Source: SFFI01 sp964398655
GTDB taxonomy: Bacteria; Bacillota; Clostridia; Saccharofermentanales; DTU023
DNA length: 64,000 nucleotides
Direction: 5' to 3'
Assembly: GCA_964398655.1 (NCBI GenBank)
Contig: CAYNNG010000001.1
Location: 1-64,000 of the forward strand
Positions within the stretch are counted from its first letter, which is position 1; every line of letters starts with the position of its first letter. Made by a program: the position numbers and the translations under genes. Shown in pieces: positions 34,366 to 42,715 of the stretch. The notes beneath the pieces were generated by a model. That model was given only the letters and a program-made list of their open reading frames with translations. It was not told the DNA's origin and ran no database searches.

Positions 34366-35862
34366 ATGCAAGGCATCTTTCTCAACGACCCTAAGGTCCC
34401 TAAAGGCCCACGTTTTTATCTGCGCGCCCTCGCCATTTTGGTCCTCATTGGTGTGCAGGTGGGGATTTTTTTCCTGCTCTACCGCAACAACCAGGACACG
34501 CAAGACCAGGAGCCCCTGGTCACAGACCCTCCGCGCCCGGTGGTTACCACCGCCCCTCCACCGCCTCTAGCCCTTTCGATTAAAGATGAGGCCATGCAAG
34601 AACTCTTAAATGACTACTTCGGTCCCCTGCCCCGGGTCAAGGCAGAAGATAGGAAAGCTTACCAAAGTCTTTACCCTGTTAAGGGGATTTATCTGGGTAC
34701 AGGTAAGGATTTAGATGCCGCCCTGGACCTGGCGCAAACTACAGAAGTTAATGCTTTCGTCATTGACGTCAAGGAGTCTTGGGGCTTAACTTATAAGTCT
34801 AAAGTTCCCTTGGCCCAAGAGATGCAGGCGGATTCCGGCACCATCGACCTGGAATCCACCTTCGCCCGCTGCCATGAGGCTGGCGTGAAAGTGATCGCCC
34901 GCCTGGTTTGCTTCAAGGACGAAGTTATGCCTCAGGCCCGGCCCGACCTCTGTATCCAAGATAGCGAGGGCAACCTGCTCTACTTCCCCTTGGAAGGTGG
35001 CCTGGCCTTTGCCGACCCCTACAACCCCGAAGTGTGGGCCTACCTTATGGATATCGCCCGCGAGGTGGTAGCTATGGGGGCGGATGAAATTCAGTTTGAC
35101 TATGTCCGCTTCCCCACAGGCTCACCGGAGTCAGGGGCAGCTCCGAGTTTTGCATCGGTTGAGGAAAAAATCCCCAAGCAGTACGCGATCAACCGCTTTC
35201 TGGAGACCGCCAGAATTGAAATTCAGGAAAAGCTCGGAGTGCCAATTTCCGCCGACCTCTTTTCCATCGTCATGTCTTCCGAAGTAGATGGCCAGCTCAT
35301 CGGGCAAAATTGGTCCACCATCGGGCTGACCGGGATTGACTGCATTTGCCCCATGATTTATCCCTCTCACTACGCCAACGCCTCCCTAGGCAGCCAAGGC
35401 AATGGGGTCGGTTCCTACATTGGTCAGGATTTTTTCACCGCACCCGACACGGAACCCTATGCCGTGATTGAGAACGCGATTATTGATGGGGAAAGAGCCA
35501 GTAAGCAGGCCGGTTACACCCGGCTGCGCCCCTGGCTGCAGGCTTTTACCGCCTCCTGGCTCCCCCAGGGCTATTTTATTGAATACAACGGAGCGGAAAT
35601 ACGCAAGCAGATCGAAGCCGTCTATGCGGCCGGCTACGGGGAATGGCTGCTTTGGGACGCGGAATACACCTATCCGCGAGATGCTTTTATTTCAGCGGAC
35701 GAAGCGAGAGTACAGGAGAGTCAGCAGGCAGTGGCCAGCGAGGCTCAAGCGAGCGAGCTGGCCTCCGAACAGGCTTCAGAATCTGAGGCTCTGGCCGAAT
35801 TGGGCGGTGAGGGCCAACCGGTCTTCCCTGTTGCGACTGCTCCCCTGGGGCAAGGACATTAG
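34366..35862 (+). CDS. membrane-anchored putative glycoside hydrolase, DUF4015 family
   Basis: The 498-residue protein has one N-terminal membrane span (about 20-41), a Pro/Thr linker and a TIM-barrel-like DUF4015 domain (about 104-445). Family landmarks are GIYLG, NAFVIDVKESWG, GVKVIARLVCFKD and DEIQFDYVRFPTG, which provide candidate acidic catalytic residues. The C-terminal 50 residues are Ser/Ala/Glu/Gln-rich and low complexity. It probably faces outside and acts on a cell-wall or exopolysaccharide sugar, but no activity is proven for the family. Confidence 0.82.
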   Translation: MQGIFLNDPKVPKGPRFYLRALAILVLIGVQVGIFFLLYRNNQDTQDQEPLVTDPPRPVVTTAPPPPLALSIKDEAMQELLNDYFGPLPRVKAEDRKAYQSLYPVKGIYLGTGKDLDAALDLAQTTEVNAFVIDVKESWGLTYKSKVPLAQEMQADSGTIDLESTFARCHEAGVKVIARLVCFKDEVMPQARPDLCIQDSEGNLLYFPLEGGLAFADPYNPEVWAYLMDIAREVVAMGADEIQFDYVRFPTGSPESGAAPSFASVEEKIPKQYAINRFLETARIEIQEKLGVPISADLFSIVMSSEVDGQLIGQNWSTIGLTGIDCICPMIYPSHYANASLGSQGNGVGSYIGQDFFTAPDTEPYAVIENAIIDGERASKQAGYTRLRPWLQAFTASWLPQGYFIEYNGAEIRKQIEAVYAAGYGEWLLWDAEYTYPRDAFISADEARVQESQQAVASEAQASELASEQASESEALAELGGEGQPVFPVATAPLGQGH

Positions 35863-35888
35863 TCCTTCCTGTGATCAGCGCTAGATCA

Positions 35889-37196
35889 TCAGGCTCGGGG
35901 CTCCAAGATCTCTTGTCCCTGCATATAGGGGCGGAGAACTTCCGGTACAATTACGCTGCCATCGGCCTGCTGATTCTGCTCCAAAATAGCAGGGAAAATA
36001 CGGGAGGTTGCAAGGCCAGAGCCGTTTAAGCTGTGTAGGAATTCCGGCTTGGTTCCATCTTGGCGGCGGAAGCGCAGGTTAGTACGCCGGGCCTGGTAAT
36101 CGCCAGAGGTGGAGACGGAAGATACCTCTTTATAACCGCCCATGGAAGGGATATAGACTTCAATATCCCAGGTTTCGCGCATGGAGGCAGATACATCGCC
36201 CGCCGCCAGTTTGACCAGCTGATAGTGGAGTCCCAGTTTTTCTACCAGGCTGCAGGCCTTATTGATGAGCTCTTTTAAAGCCGCCGCGTCATCTTCGGGC
36301 TTCACAAATTGGAACATTTCCACCTTATTAAACTGGTGGCCCCGGATCATGCCGCGCTCTTCCGCCCGGTAGGAACCCGCTTCCCGCCGGTAGCAGGGAG
36401 TGTAGGCGAAGCACTTAATGGGCAGGTCTTCTTCCTCCAGGATCTCGTCCCGGTAGAGGTTAACCAGGGCAGTTTCGGCTGTGGGCAGGAGGAAGCGGCC
36501 AAAGCCTTGCCCGTATTCATCCTCTTCCTTGCCTTGCAGGCGGAGTTGGAACACGTCCTCAGAGAATTTAGGGAACTGGCCGGCGCCCAGGCCGCAGGCA
36601 TAATTGAGAATATGGGGAGGCAGGATCATTTCATAGCCATCTTTGATGTGCTCGTTAATGAAGAAGTTAAGCAGGGCCCACTCCAAGCGGGCGCCCTGTC
36701 CCCTATACATCCAGAAACCGGAGCCAGACAGCCGGGTTCCCCGTTCGTAATCAATCAAACCCAAGCTCTCGGCCAAGTCCACATGGTGCTTGGGCTCAAA
36801 GTCGAAAGTGGGCTTTTCGCCAAAGGTCTTTTTGACCTGGTTATTTTCCTTCCCCCCAGCTACGACATCGTCGTGGGGCATGTTGGGCAGGCCAATCATA
36901 AACTGGTACTGGGCTTCGTCCAGGGCTTGCAGCTCGACTTCTTTATTCTTTATATCTTCGGAAACTTGTTTGAGTTCTTCCAAGAGTCCCGAGGCATCCT
37001 GGCCAGCTTTTTTCAGCTTGGGGATTTCGGCAGACTTCTTATTACGCAAGGCCTTGAGTTCTTCCGTCTCGTGGATCAGGGCGCGGCGCTCCTTATCCTG
37101 GTCTAAAAAGTGGCTGAGATCTAAGTCAAAACCTCTTTTGGCTAAGGCTTTAACTACGGTTTCCGGATCATTGCGCAGTAAATTAATATCTAACAT
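35889..37196 (-). CDS. serS: seryl-tRNA synthetase
   Basis: SerS charges tRNA-Ser. The 435-residue class II enzyme has an N-terminal two-helix coiled arm (about 1-105), motif 2 (RGMIRGHQFNKVEMFQF, about 280-300) and motif 3 (GSGLATSRIFPAILEQNQ, about 390-408). GGAAGAGG precedes the ATG. The gene is a single unit between convergent DUF4015 and the upstream repeat-rich region. I see no T-box leader. Confidence 0.97.
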   Translation of the reverse strand: MLDINLLRNDPETVVKALAKRGFDLDLSHFLDQDKERRALIHETEELKALRNKKSAEIPKLKKAGQDASGLLEELKQVSEDIKNKEVELQALDEAQYQFMIGLPNMPHDDVVAGGKENNQVKKTFGEKPTFDFEPKHHVDLAESLGLIDYERGTRLSGSGFWMYRGQGARLEWALLNFFINEHIKDGYEMILPPHILNYACGLGAGQFPKFSEDVFQLRLQGKEEDEYGQGFGRFLLPTAETALVNLYRDEILEEEDLPIKCFAYTPCYRREAGSYRAEERGMIRGHQFNKVEMFQFVKPEDDAAALKELINKACSLVEKLGLHYQLVKLAAGDVSASMRETWDIEVYIPSMGGYKEVSSVSTSGDYQARRTNLRFRRQDGTKPEFLHSLNGSGLATSRIFPAILEQNQQADGSVIVPEVLRPYMQGQEILEPRA

Positions 37197-37520
37197 GTTT
37201 CCTCTTCCTTTCTGCTACGTCAGTGTGAGGTTCGTTTATTTATAATTATCTTATTAAGCTTACCGCTTAAGCGGGATTTTGCAACTATAAATGGTATGAT
37301 TTCTACTATAAATGGTTGAGTCTCCACCTTTTATAGCGGCTTTATAGCTGTTCACGATTATAGCCCAAGCGGAAGTCTTGCGGCTACACTTCCCACCCGC
37401 TGAGCTCAAGACTTATCTCTATCTCACCATCAGGGCTTCAATAATCAGGGGTAAGTGGAACTCTGTATGCTCTACAGTTGAGTTATTAGCGGAGTTTCTA
37501 GTTGTGTTTCTAGTTGAACA
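37197..37520. other. serS upstream region with repeated TATA-like motifs
   Basis: No gene is seen. On the serS side lie a perfect 12-bp palindrome CCGCTTAAGCGG (37263-37274), two exact 12-bp direct repeats ACTATAAATGGT (37284-37295 and 37305-37316) exactly 21 bases apart, and further TATAAA/TATAAT motifs to 37365. A stem AAGTCTTG (37373-37380)/CAAGACTT (37407-37414) follows. Repeated short GTTTCTAGTTG units lie just after the end of the next gene (37490-37520). Confidence 0.6.
37284..37316 (-). repeat. 12-bp direct repeats, two helical turns apart, upstream of serS
   Basis: ACTATAAATGGT occurs twice, 21 bases apart start to start. On the minus strand each copy carries TATAGT, so they could be tandem -10 boxes or a pair of regulator sites on one DNA face. 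Confidence 0.55.
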
Positions 37521-39533
37521 TTAGTTGAGTTTTAGGTGAGTGTTTGTCAGAACAGACACACAGGAGGTCAAGGCTTCAAGCGCAGGGGCCAAATCTTCCT
37601 CCTTGAAATCGAAAGCAGGGTGGTGATGGGCAGTGACCGTGTCTGTACCCAGCATGAGGTGAATGGCCTGGCCTCCTTGGCGGAGGACTTGGTTCATCCA
37701 AGTGACCACATCCTCCGAGGCGGCAAAGTCTGGGCCCACCAGGGTCTTGAAGCCCAGCTTCGTTATTGTCTGCTGGACCGTGCGTCCCTGGTCCAAATAG
37801 GCCGGAAGATAGGCAGGATCCAGCGCTTCCGCGTAGCCCTCCCGCTCGAGCTGCCAGCTAAGGTCTCGCGCTTGGCAGTGGCCCTGGACCATGGCCTGCA
37901 TTTTGCCCTGCAGGTCTTGTATAGTCGCCGTATCTGCCGCGCGGATTTCAAACTCCAATTGGGCATGCTCAGGAATCACATTAGGCAGCCGGCCCGCCTC
38001 CAGTCTTCCTACATTCAGGAAAGCCTTACTGTGGCCATATTGGGTGAGAGTATGGAGATTTAAGGCTAGACCCGCTGCCGCCAGCAGGGCATTTTTCCCG
38101 GTCTCCGGAGCGGAAGCAGCATGTGCGGCTTGGCCCTGGATATCCAGTAAAAACTTCTGACTGGCTAGGAAACCCTGGGTTGCCAGCCCCACCGTACCCG
38201 AGGGGATGCCCAGGCCCAGATGGCAACCAAACATATAGTCCACTCCATCTGCCAGGCCTCGCTTAACCATGCTATAGGCTCCGCGGCAAGACTCTTCGGC
38301 CGGCTGAAAAATCAAGCGCACCCTGCCCTTGAGCTCAACCGTTTGAGCAATAACTTTAGCCAGGGCAAGTCCCAAAGCGATATGGCCATCGTGGGCGCAG
38401 GCATGGCAGGCTTGACCATTATTTTGCGAAAAGCCTTCACGTTCCGGCCTGTGGTCATCCGCTTGACTCTCCGCAATAGCCAGGCCATCAATGTCAAAGC
38501 GGAAAAGCAGGTAGGGCCCGGCTTTACCCGAATCCCAGTCTGCTATCACGCCGGTGTACGAGTCCAGGATTTCCTCAAAAACCGCATCTGGGAGCGGCTT
38601 CTGGGGTGCATGGTTATGGGCCACGGGTATATCTAGGGACTGGTTACCTGGCCTTTGCTTGTCGGGCATTTGGCTATGGGCCGCAGTGCTGTTTGTCGCC
38701 TGACTGCTGTCGGTCTCCTGGCGATGCGCTGCAACGTTGTATGACGTCTGACTAGCTGCCGGCCCTAACTTGCTGTTAGCCTGCGCTTGAACTTGCGCAA
38801 AAAGCTTGGCCAAGTCTTCCCGCTTAACCCCACACTTAGCCTCATAATTCTTCTTAAACTCGGCACTCGGCAGGGCCAGGCGGTCTTCCGTATGTAAGGC
38901 CTTGCCCAACTGAACAGACCAGCCCAGGCCTAAGAGGCGGGAGGCAATCTCCAAGCTGGTACGGAACTCCAGCCAACCAGGCTCTGCGATACTATGGAAG
39001 AAACGCCGGTCAGAAATCAATTGTTGCGCTAGTTTGGCATTTTCTCGTGCATAGATCATACATTGTTCTGTTACAGGTGTACCCAGCTTAATTTCCCGTT
39101 CATCGCCCTCAAAGCGGAAACCATAACGCGTATAAAAGCGTGCGGCGCGCTCATTCCCCTTTAAGACCCAAACAACTACTTCTTGAAAGTCTTTTAACCT
39201 CTCAAGAGCTGCATTCATCAATTCATATCCAACGGTGCTACCATGGTAAGCAGCCAAGACATAAATCGCATAAATTTCACCTCTGTGAGGAAGCTCCGAG
39301 TCCCGGCAAGCTCCATATACTACAAACCCTACAACCTCATCGCCGTCCTTGGCAATCAGAGTATGGTCTAGGTCGGTATGGGCTATACTACGGCACTTGT
39401 CTAACGTCATGCGTTCAAGAAAATTAGCGTCAATTAAGCCAGGATAGGTCTCATGCCAGGACTTCCAATGCACATAGCCCTTTCCTCGTATTTCATCTAT
39501 CGTTTCAGGCTGCTTAATCGTAAATATGGCCAT
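37521..39533 (-). CDS. GNAT N-acetyltransferase fused to an M20D amidohydrolase
   Basis: A 670-residue two-domain protein. Residues 1-170 are a GNAT domain (YAIYVLAAYHGSTVGYELMNAAL acetyl-CoA region and GNERAARFYTRYGFR). From about 170 an M20D-type peptidase/amidohydrolase follows, related to p-aminobenzoyl-glutamate or N-acyl amino acid hydrolases, with the metal motif CHACAHDGHIA (about 371-381; the usual form is CGHDGH), the catalytic PAEESCRGA (about 411) and the C-terminal HHHPAFDF. Residues about 245-320 form a Gln/Ser/His-rich insert. An AAGGGG site precedes the ATG. One chain could both acetylate and deacylate amino compounds; that is inference. Confidence 0.85.
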   Translation of the reverse strand: MAIFTIKQPETIDEIRGKGYVHWKSWHETYPGLIDANFLERMTLDKCRSIAHTDLDHTLIAKDGDEVVGFVVYGACRDSELPHRGEIYAIYVLAAYHGSTVGYELMNAALERLKDFQEVVVWVLKGNERAARFYTRYGFRFEGDEREIKLGTPVTEQCMIYARENAKLAQQLISDRRFFHSIAEPGWLEFRTSLEIASRLLGLGWSVQLGKALHTEDRLALPSAEFKKNYEAKCGVKREDLAKLFAQVQAQANSKLGPAASQTSYNVAAHRQETDSSQATNSTAAHSQMPDKQRPGNQSLDIPVAHNHAPQKPLPDAVFEEILDSYTGVIADWDSGKAGPYLLFRFDIDGLAIAESQADDHRPEREGFSQNNGQACHACAHDGHIALGLALAKVIAQTVELKGRVRLIFQPAEESCRGAYSMVKRGLADGVDYMFGCHLGLGIPSGTVGLATQGFLASQKFLLDIQGQAAHAASAPETGKNALLAAAGLALNLHTLTQYGHSKAFLNVGRLEAGRLPNVIPEHAQLEFEIRAADTATIQDLQGKMQAMVQGHCQARDLSWQLEREGYAEALDPAYLPAYLDQGRTVQQTITKLGFKTLVGPDFAASEDVVTWMNQVLRQGGQAIHLMLGTDTVTAHHHPAFDFKEEDLAPALEALTSCVSVLTNTHLKLN

Positions 39534-39648
39534 AGCTCATTTCCCCTTTATATTTTTCTTCCTGCGTAACATTTTGTGCAAGTATAACTGATTGATAAAG
39601 AGCCGACTGTATATTTTAAGGTTCTCCATTTTTCAGGGTTAGGTAGTC

Positions 39649-39882
39649 GTAGGGAACTCGGCCGAATGGTTAAAATGCCTACGGTTAAATCAGCTACGAG
39701 GGCTTGGGAGGCATAGGGAGATCCGCCAAATGGCTAAATTGCCTACGCTTATATCAGCTACGAGAGCTTATGAGGCGTAGGGAGATTAAGCAAATCACCG
39801 AAATGCCTACTACGATCTCAGCCCCAAAGGCCTAGTAAGCGTAGGCAAATTCATTGATTCGCCGAAATGCCTACTGCTTCCG
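39649..39882. repeat. tandem array of 64-bp stem-loop units
   Basis: GTAGGG/GTAGGC boundaries recur at 39649, 39713, 39777 and 39841, and TGCCTAC at 39676, 39740, 39804 and 39868: an exact 64-bp period. Three full units and a partial fourth are present. The units have diverged in sequence, yet each full one can fold with an outer stem CCTAC(GC)/(GC)GTAGG and an apical 3-bp stem with a 5-base loop. Confidence 0.8.
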
Positions 39883-39890
39883 GTGGATGG

Positions 39891-39931
39891 TGCCTGTGGA
39901 TTTCAGAATATGGGGATTCCACAGGCATTTT
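39891..39931 (+). terminator. hairpin with T-run at the end of the 64-bp array
   Basis: TGCCTGTGGA (39891-39900) pairs perfectly with TCCACAGGCA (39918-39927) and is followed by TTTT on the plus strand. If the array is transcribed rightward, this would be its terminator. Confidence 0.45.
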
Positions 39932-40016
39932 CAGGGCAGGAGGGCACTTTGAACGCCTGTGAAATTTAAGAATTGACGATTCTCCAGGCAATTTAAGAAT
40001 AAGAAAGAAAATCGGA

Positions 40017-40057
40017 AAGAAAAAAGGAGCTGGTCCGCAGTGGGAACAGCTCCTTTT
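40017..40057 (-). terminator. intrinsic terminator of the ribosomal protein operon
   Basis: AAAAGGAGCTG (40022-40032) pairs with CAGCTCCTTTT (40047-40057). On the minus strand it is followed by TTTTTTC. It lies about 170 bases after the rplL stop. Confidence 0.85.
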
Positions 40058-40106
40058 ATAGGTAAATTTGTGGGCAGTAATGCTGCTAGCCAGGTTTTAA
40101 GTAGTT

Positions 40107-40142
40107 GTAGGTGGTGATGCCTATGGTGGCAATGACACCTAC
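40107..40142 (-). other. stem-loop in the rplL 3' UTR
   Basis: GTAGGTG (40107-40113) pairs with CACCTAC (40136-40142), with an inner TGCC/GGCA stem. It lies between the rplL stop and the terminator, so it could be processed into a 3'-UTR-derived small RNA. Confidence 0.4.
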
Positions 40143-40227
40143 TTATCCACGCACTCATGCGCATAAGCGCTCACTACCATCAGCCTAGGCTGCCAGCAGG
40201 ACTGCCGGAGTTGAAGTAAAGTTAAAA

Positions 40228-40614
40228 CTACTTGAGTTCGACTTCGGCGCCAGCTTCTTTGAGCTTGTTGGCGATTTCTTCAGCTTCTTCTTTCTCCACG
40301 CCTTCTTTGACCGGCTTGGGTGCTTCGTCAACCAGAGCCTTAGCATCCTTGAGGCCGAGGCCGGTGATTTCACGGACAACCTTGATAACACCGATCTTGC
40401 TGGCGCCAGCGGACTTCAGGATAACGTCAAAGCTGGATTGTTCTTCTTCTGCGGCTGCACCACCGGCTGCGCCAGCGGCACCAGGAGCAACGGTCATCAT
40501 AGCGGCGGCGGAAACGCCAAATTCTTCCTCTAAGGCTTTGACCAGGTCATTAAGTTCGATAACGGTTAGGCCCTTAACTTCTTCGATGAGGGCATTAATT
40601 TTTTCACTTGCCAT
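40228..40614 (-). CDS. rplL: 50S ribosomal protein L7/L12
   Basis: The stalk protein that recruits translation factors. The 128 residues comprise the dimerising N-terminal domain, an Ala/Gly hinge and the factor-binding C-terminal domain ending VKEGVEKEEAEEIANKLKEA. The length is normal. GGGAGG precedes the ATG. It lies 17 bases after rplJ. Confidence 0.98.
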   Translation of the reverse strand: MASEKINALIEEVKGLTVIELNDLVKALEEEFGVSAAAMMTVAPGAAGAAGGAAAEEEQSSFDVILKSAGASKIGVIKVVREITGLGLKDAKALVDEAPKPVKEGVEKEEAEEIANKLKEAGAEVELK

Positions 40615-40631
40615 TTTATATTCCTCCCAAA

Positions 40632-41318
40632 TTATTCAGCGGGCTTTTCTTCCGCTGCTGGTGTTTCTTCTTGGCCTTCAGTGGCCGGGGCAGGGGCCTC
40701 TTCTTGAGGTGCTGCGCTTACTTCAGTTGCAGATTCTGCAGCAGGATCTGCTGCTTCTGCGGGGGCTTCTTCAGCTGCGGGAGCAGCTTCGACAGCCAGG
40801 TCTTTGACGTTTTCCACGCCATTCTCTTCGGCTTTCTTGGCCATAGCGCCAAGGGTCATAGCCAGAGAGGTAACGGGGAAAATCAGGCTGGATACCAGTT
40901 GTCCGTACAGAACTTCAAGTGCAGGAATGTTAGACAGAGCAGTGATGGTTTCGAGGGGTGCCAGGGCACCATCGATGACGCCACCTTTAATCTTCATCTT
41001 CTTGAAGTCGTCGACGTACTTCTTGACCAGGCGAGGAGCCAAAGTAATGTCTTCGTTAGACCAAGCAATGGCTGTAGGGCCAGTCAGAATTTCGTCTAGG
41101 CCAGTTACACCGAGCTCTTCAAAAGCTCTGCGCAGCTGAGTGTTCTTCACAACCCGGTAATTCAGATTGCCTTCACGGAAAGCATGGCGCATTTGCGTGT
41201 CTTGATCTACGGTTAAGCCTTGGTATTCAGAAAATACGACAGACTCGGCAGACTTAAGATCTTCGACTAAGAGCTCAACGGCCGCTTGCTTTTTGGCGAG
41301 AATTTTATCGCTGGGCAT
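40632..41318 (-). CDS. rplJ: 50S ribosomal protein L10 with an acidic C-terminal tail
   Basis: L10 forms the base of the stalk and binds L7/L12. The core (about 1-172) is normal and starts MPSDKILAKKQAAVELLVEDL. The protein is 228 residues long, whereas most L10 proteins are 165-180. The extra 55 residues are almost only Ala, Glu, Pro, Thr and Ser. AAGGAGG precedes the ATG. The message upstream contains the L10 leader through which L10-L12 normally represses its own synthesis. Confidence 0.97.
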   Translation of the reverse strand: MPSDKILAKKQAAVELLVEDLKSAESVVFSEYQGLTVDQDTQMRHAFREGNLNYRVVKNTQLRRAFEELGVTGLDEILTGPTAIAWSNEDITLAPRLVKKYVDDFKKMKIKGGVIDGALAPLETITALSNIPALEVLYGQLVSSLIFPVTSLAMTLGAMAKKAEENGVENVKDLAVEAAPAAEEAPAEAADPAAESATEVSAAPQEEAPAPATEGQEETPAAEEKPAE

Positions 41319-41471
41319 TCTCTTACCTCCTTATGTATTTAAATACCCCTCTCGCTCACCAGAAAGCGGAGGGGTACACGTAGTCCACATCTCCACCTCG
41401 GCCGGAATGTTTAAGGCATGGCCTCCGGCTGTCTTCGGCGATCAGGTGTATTTATGAAGTTAGGCGGGGAC
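41319..41471 (-). promoter_or_regulatory. ribosomal protein L10 leader
   Basis: In the rplA-rplJ spacer, read on the minus strand, AGACAGCCGGAGG is followed by CCGGCCGAGGTG, matching the conserved AGACAGC..GG/CC.GCCGAGGU core of the bacterial L10 leader that binds the L10(L12)4 complex. A further hairpin (about 41346-41376; ACCCCTC arms) follows and may be the attenuating stem. The rplJ binding site lies 9 bases before its ATG. Confidence 0.8.
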
Positions 41472-42164
41472 TTAGCGGGCAGCAGTGGCTACACGGACCC
41501 CAGGTCCCATGGTAGAGGCGATGGTGCAGGAACGGATGTAACGTCCCTTAGCAGCCGCAGGTTTGGACCGAATGATGGCATCCAGGAGAACTTCAAAGTT
41601 TTCTTGGAGCTTTTCAGCGCCAAAGCTGGCCTTACCGATGGAGCAGTGAATAATATTTTGTTTATCTAAGCGGTATTCAATCTTACCAGCCTTAGCATCG
41701 TTTACCGCAGTGGTTACATCGTTGGTAACGGTACCAGACTTGGGGTTAGGCATGAGGCCCTTAGGACCTAAAACCCGGCCTAAGCGGCCAACAACACCCA
41801 TCATGTCAGGAGTTGCGATAACTACTTCGAAATCAAACCAGTTTTCTTTCTGGATCTTTTCGACCATGTCTTCGGCACCTACGTAATCTGCGCCAGCAGC
41901 CTTGGCCTCTTCAGCTTTTTCGCCCTTGGCGAAAACTAAGGTGCGGACAGTTTTACCTGTACCATGAGGCAGGACTACGGAACCACGAACCTGTTGGTCG
42001 GCGTGACGGGAGTCAACACCCAGACGGGCGTGCATTTCAATAGTCTCATCGAATTTCGCGGTAGCCATTTCCAGAACCAGCTTCATGGCCTCGTCAAGGT
42101 CATAGGTTTGGGAATGATCGTACTTAGCGACAGCTTCTTTATATCTCTTACCATTTCTTGACAT
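41472..42164 (-). CDS. rplA: 50S ribosomal protein L1
   Basis: A 230-residue L1 protein of normal length with KPAAAKGRYIRSCTIASTMGPGV at the C-terminus and LPHGTGK in the middle. It forms the L1 stalk and in many bacteria also represses its own operon. It begins two bases after the rplK stop with AAGGAGG overlapping the end of rplK. Confidence 0.98.
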   Translation of the reverse strand: MSRNGKRYKEAVAKYDHSQTYDLDEAMKLVLEMATAKFDETIEMHARLGVDSRHADQQVRGSVVLPHGTGKTVRTLVFAKGEKAEEAKAAGADYVGAEDMVEKIQKENWFDFEVVIATPDMMGVVGRLGRVLGPKGLMPNPKSGTVTNDVTTAVNDAKAGKIEYRLDKQNIIHCSIGKASFGAEKLQENFEVLLDAIIRSKPAAAKGRYIRSCTIASTMGPGVRVATAAR

Positions 42165-42166
42165 AA

Positions 42167-42616
42167 CTAGGCCTCCTTGCTTACAGCAGGCATACCGTCA
42201 ACCGTGATGCCCATGCTCCTAGCAGTACCGGCTACCATGCGGGCGCCAGCTTCCAGGTCAGCTGCGTTGGATTCAGAGATTTTGATTTTGGCGATTTCCA
42301 GGCAATCGTCCCAAGTAACTTTCGCTACCTTCTTCTTGTTGGGCTCGCCAGAGGCCTTTTCGATTTTTGCGGCCTTCTTTAAGAGCGTTGCGGCGGGCGG
42401 AGTCTTGGTAATGAAAGTATAGGAACGGTCCGCATAAACAGTGATAACGACAGGAATAACCATGCCTGCGTCTTTTGCGGTTCTTTCATTAAATTCCTTG
42501 ACAAACTGCGCGATGTTCAAACCGTGCTGTCCAAGGGCTGGTCCGACCGGCGGCGCTGGTGTTGCTTTGGCTGCAGGGATCTGCAGCTTAACCATGGCAA
42601 TGACTTTTTTGGCCAT
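42167..42616 (-). CDS. rplK: 50S ribosomal protein L11
   Basis: The 149-residue protein begins MAKKVIAMVKLQIPAAKATP and contains PPVGPALGQHGLNI. It binds 23S rRNA in the GTPase centre. I start it at ATG 42614-42616 with GGGAGG upstream; a longer reading adds five residues without support. It is in the standard nusG-rplK-rplA order. Confidence 0.98.
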   Translation of the reverse strand: MAKKVIAMVKLQIPAAKATPAPPVGPALGQHGLNIAQFVKEFNERTAKDAGMVIPVVITVYADRSYTFITKTPPAATLLKKAAKIEKASGEPNKKKVAKVTWDDCLEIAKIKISESNAADLEAGARMVAGTARSMGITVDGMPAVSKEA

Positions 42617-42682
42617 TTTGCCACCTCCCAATTTTTCTTAATTTATGCTGAAAGGCTCGAAAGCCTTGCAGTTTTACTGGAT

Positions 42683-42715
42683 CAAGGCCAGCTGGCCTTG
42701 CGGATACGGCTGGTG
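42683..42715 (-). promoter_or_regulatory. palindromes in the nusG-rplK spacer
   Basis: A perfect 18-bp palindrome CAAGGCCAGCTGGCCTTG (42683-42700) is followed by a small hairpin CGGCT-GGTG-AGCCG. This could be an RNA processing site, a partial terminator, or part of the L1-binding control region of rplKA. Confidence 0.45.

Larger units (their letters stand above)
39534..40227. other. non-coding region between rplL and the GNAT-M20D gene
   Basis: This stretch of almost 700 bases holds no convincing gene. From left to right: the promoter side of the GNAT-M20D gene (a TATACT motif on the minus strand at 39581-39586), a tandem 64-bp stem-loop array (39649-39882), a perfect 10-bp stem followed by TTTT (39891-39931), the rplL-side terminator (40017-40057) and a 7-bp stem in the rplL 3' UTR (40107-40142). 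Confidence 0.7.

Noticed and set aside
36309..37106. 265-residue open frame opposite serS
   Set aside because: Antisense to a certain seryl-tRNA synthetase gene; composition is the mirror of its codons and no ribosome binding site or domain is present.
37197..37520. T-box riboswitch upstream of serS
   Set aside because: The conserved AGGGTGGAACCGCG motif and the anticodon-stem layout are absent on the minus strand.
39649..39882. CRISPR array
   Set aside because: The whole 64-bp unit is degenerate and no segment is an exact repeat separated by unique spacers. No cas genes are nearby.
39931..40164. 77-residue open frame on the minus strand
   Set aside because: It runs across the rpl terminator and AT-rich non-coding sequence, has His-rich composition without homology, and lacks a ribosome binding site.
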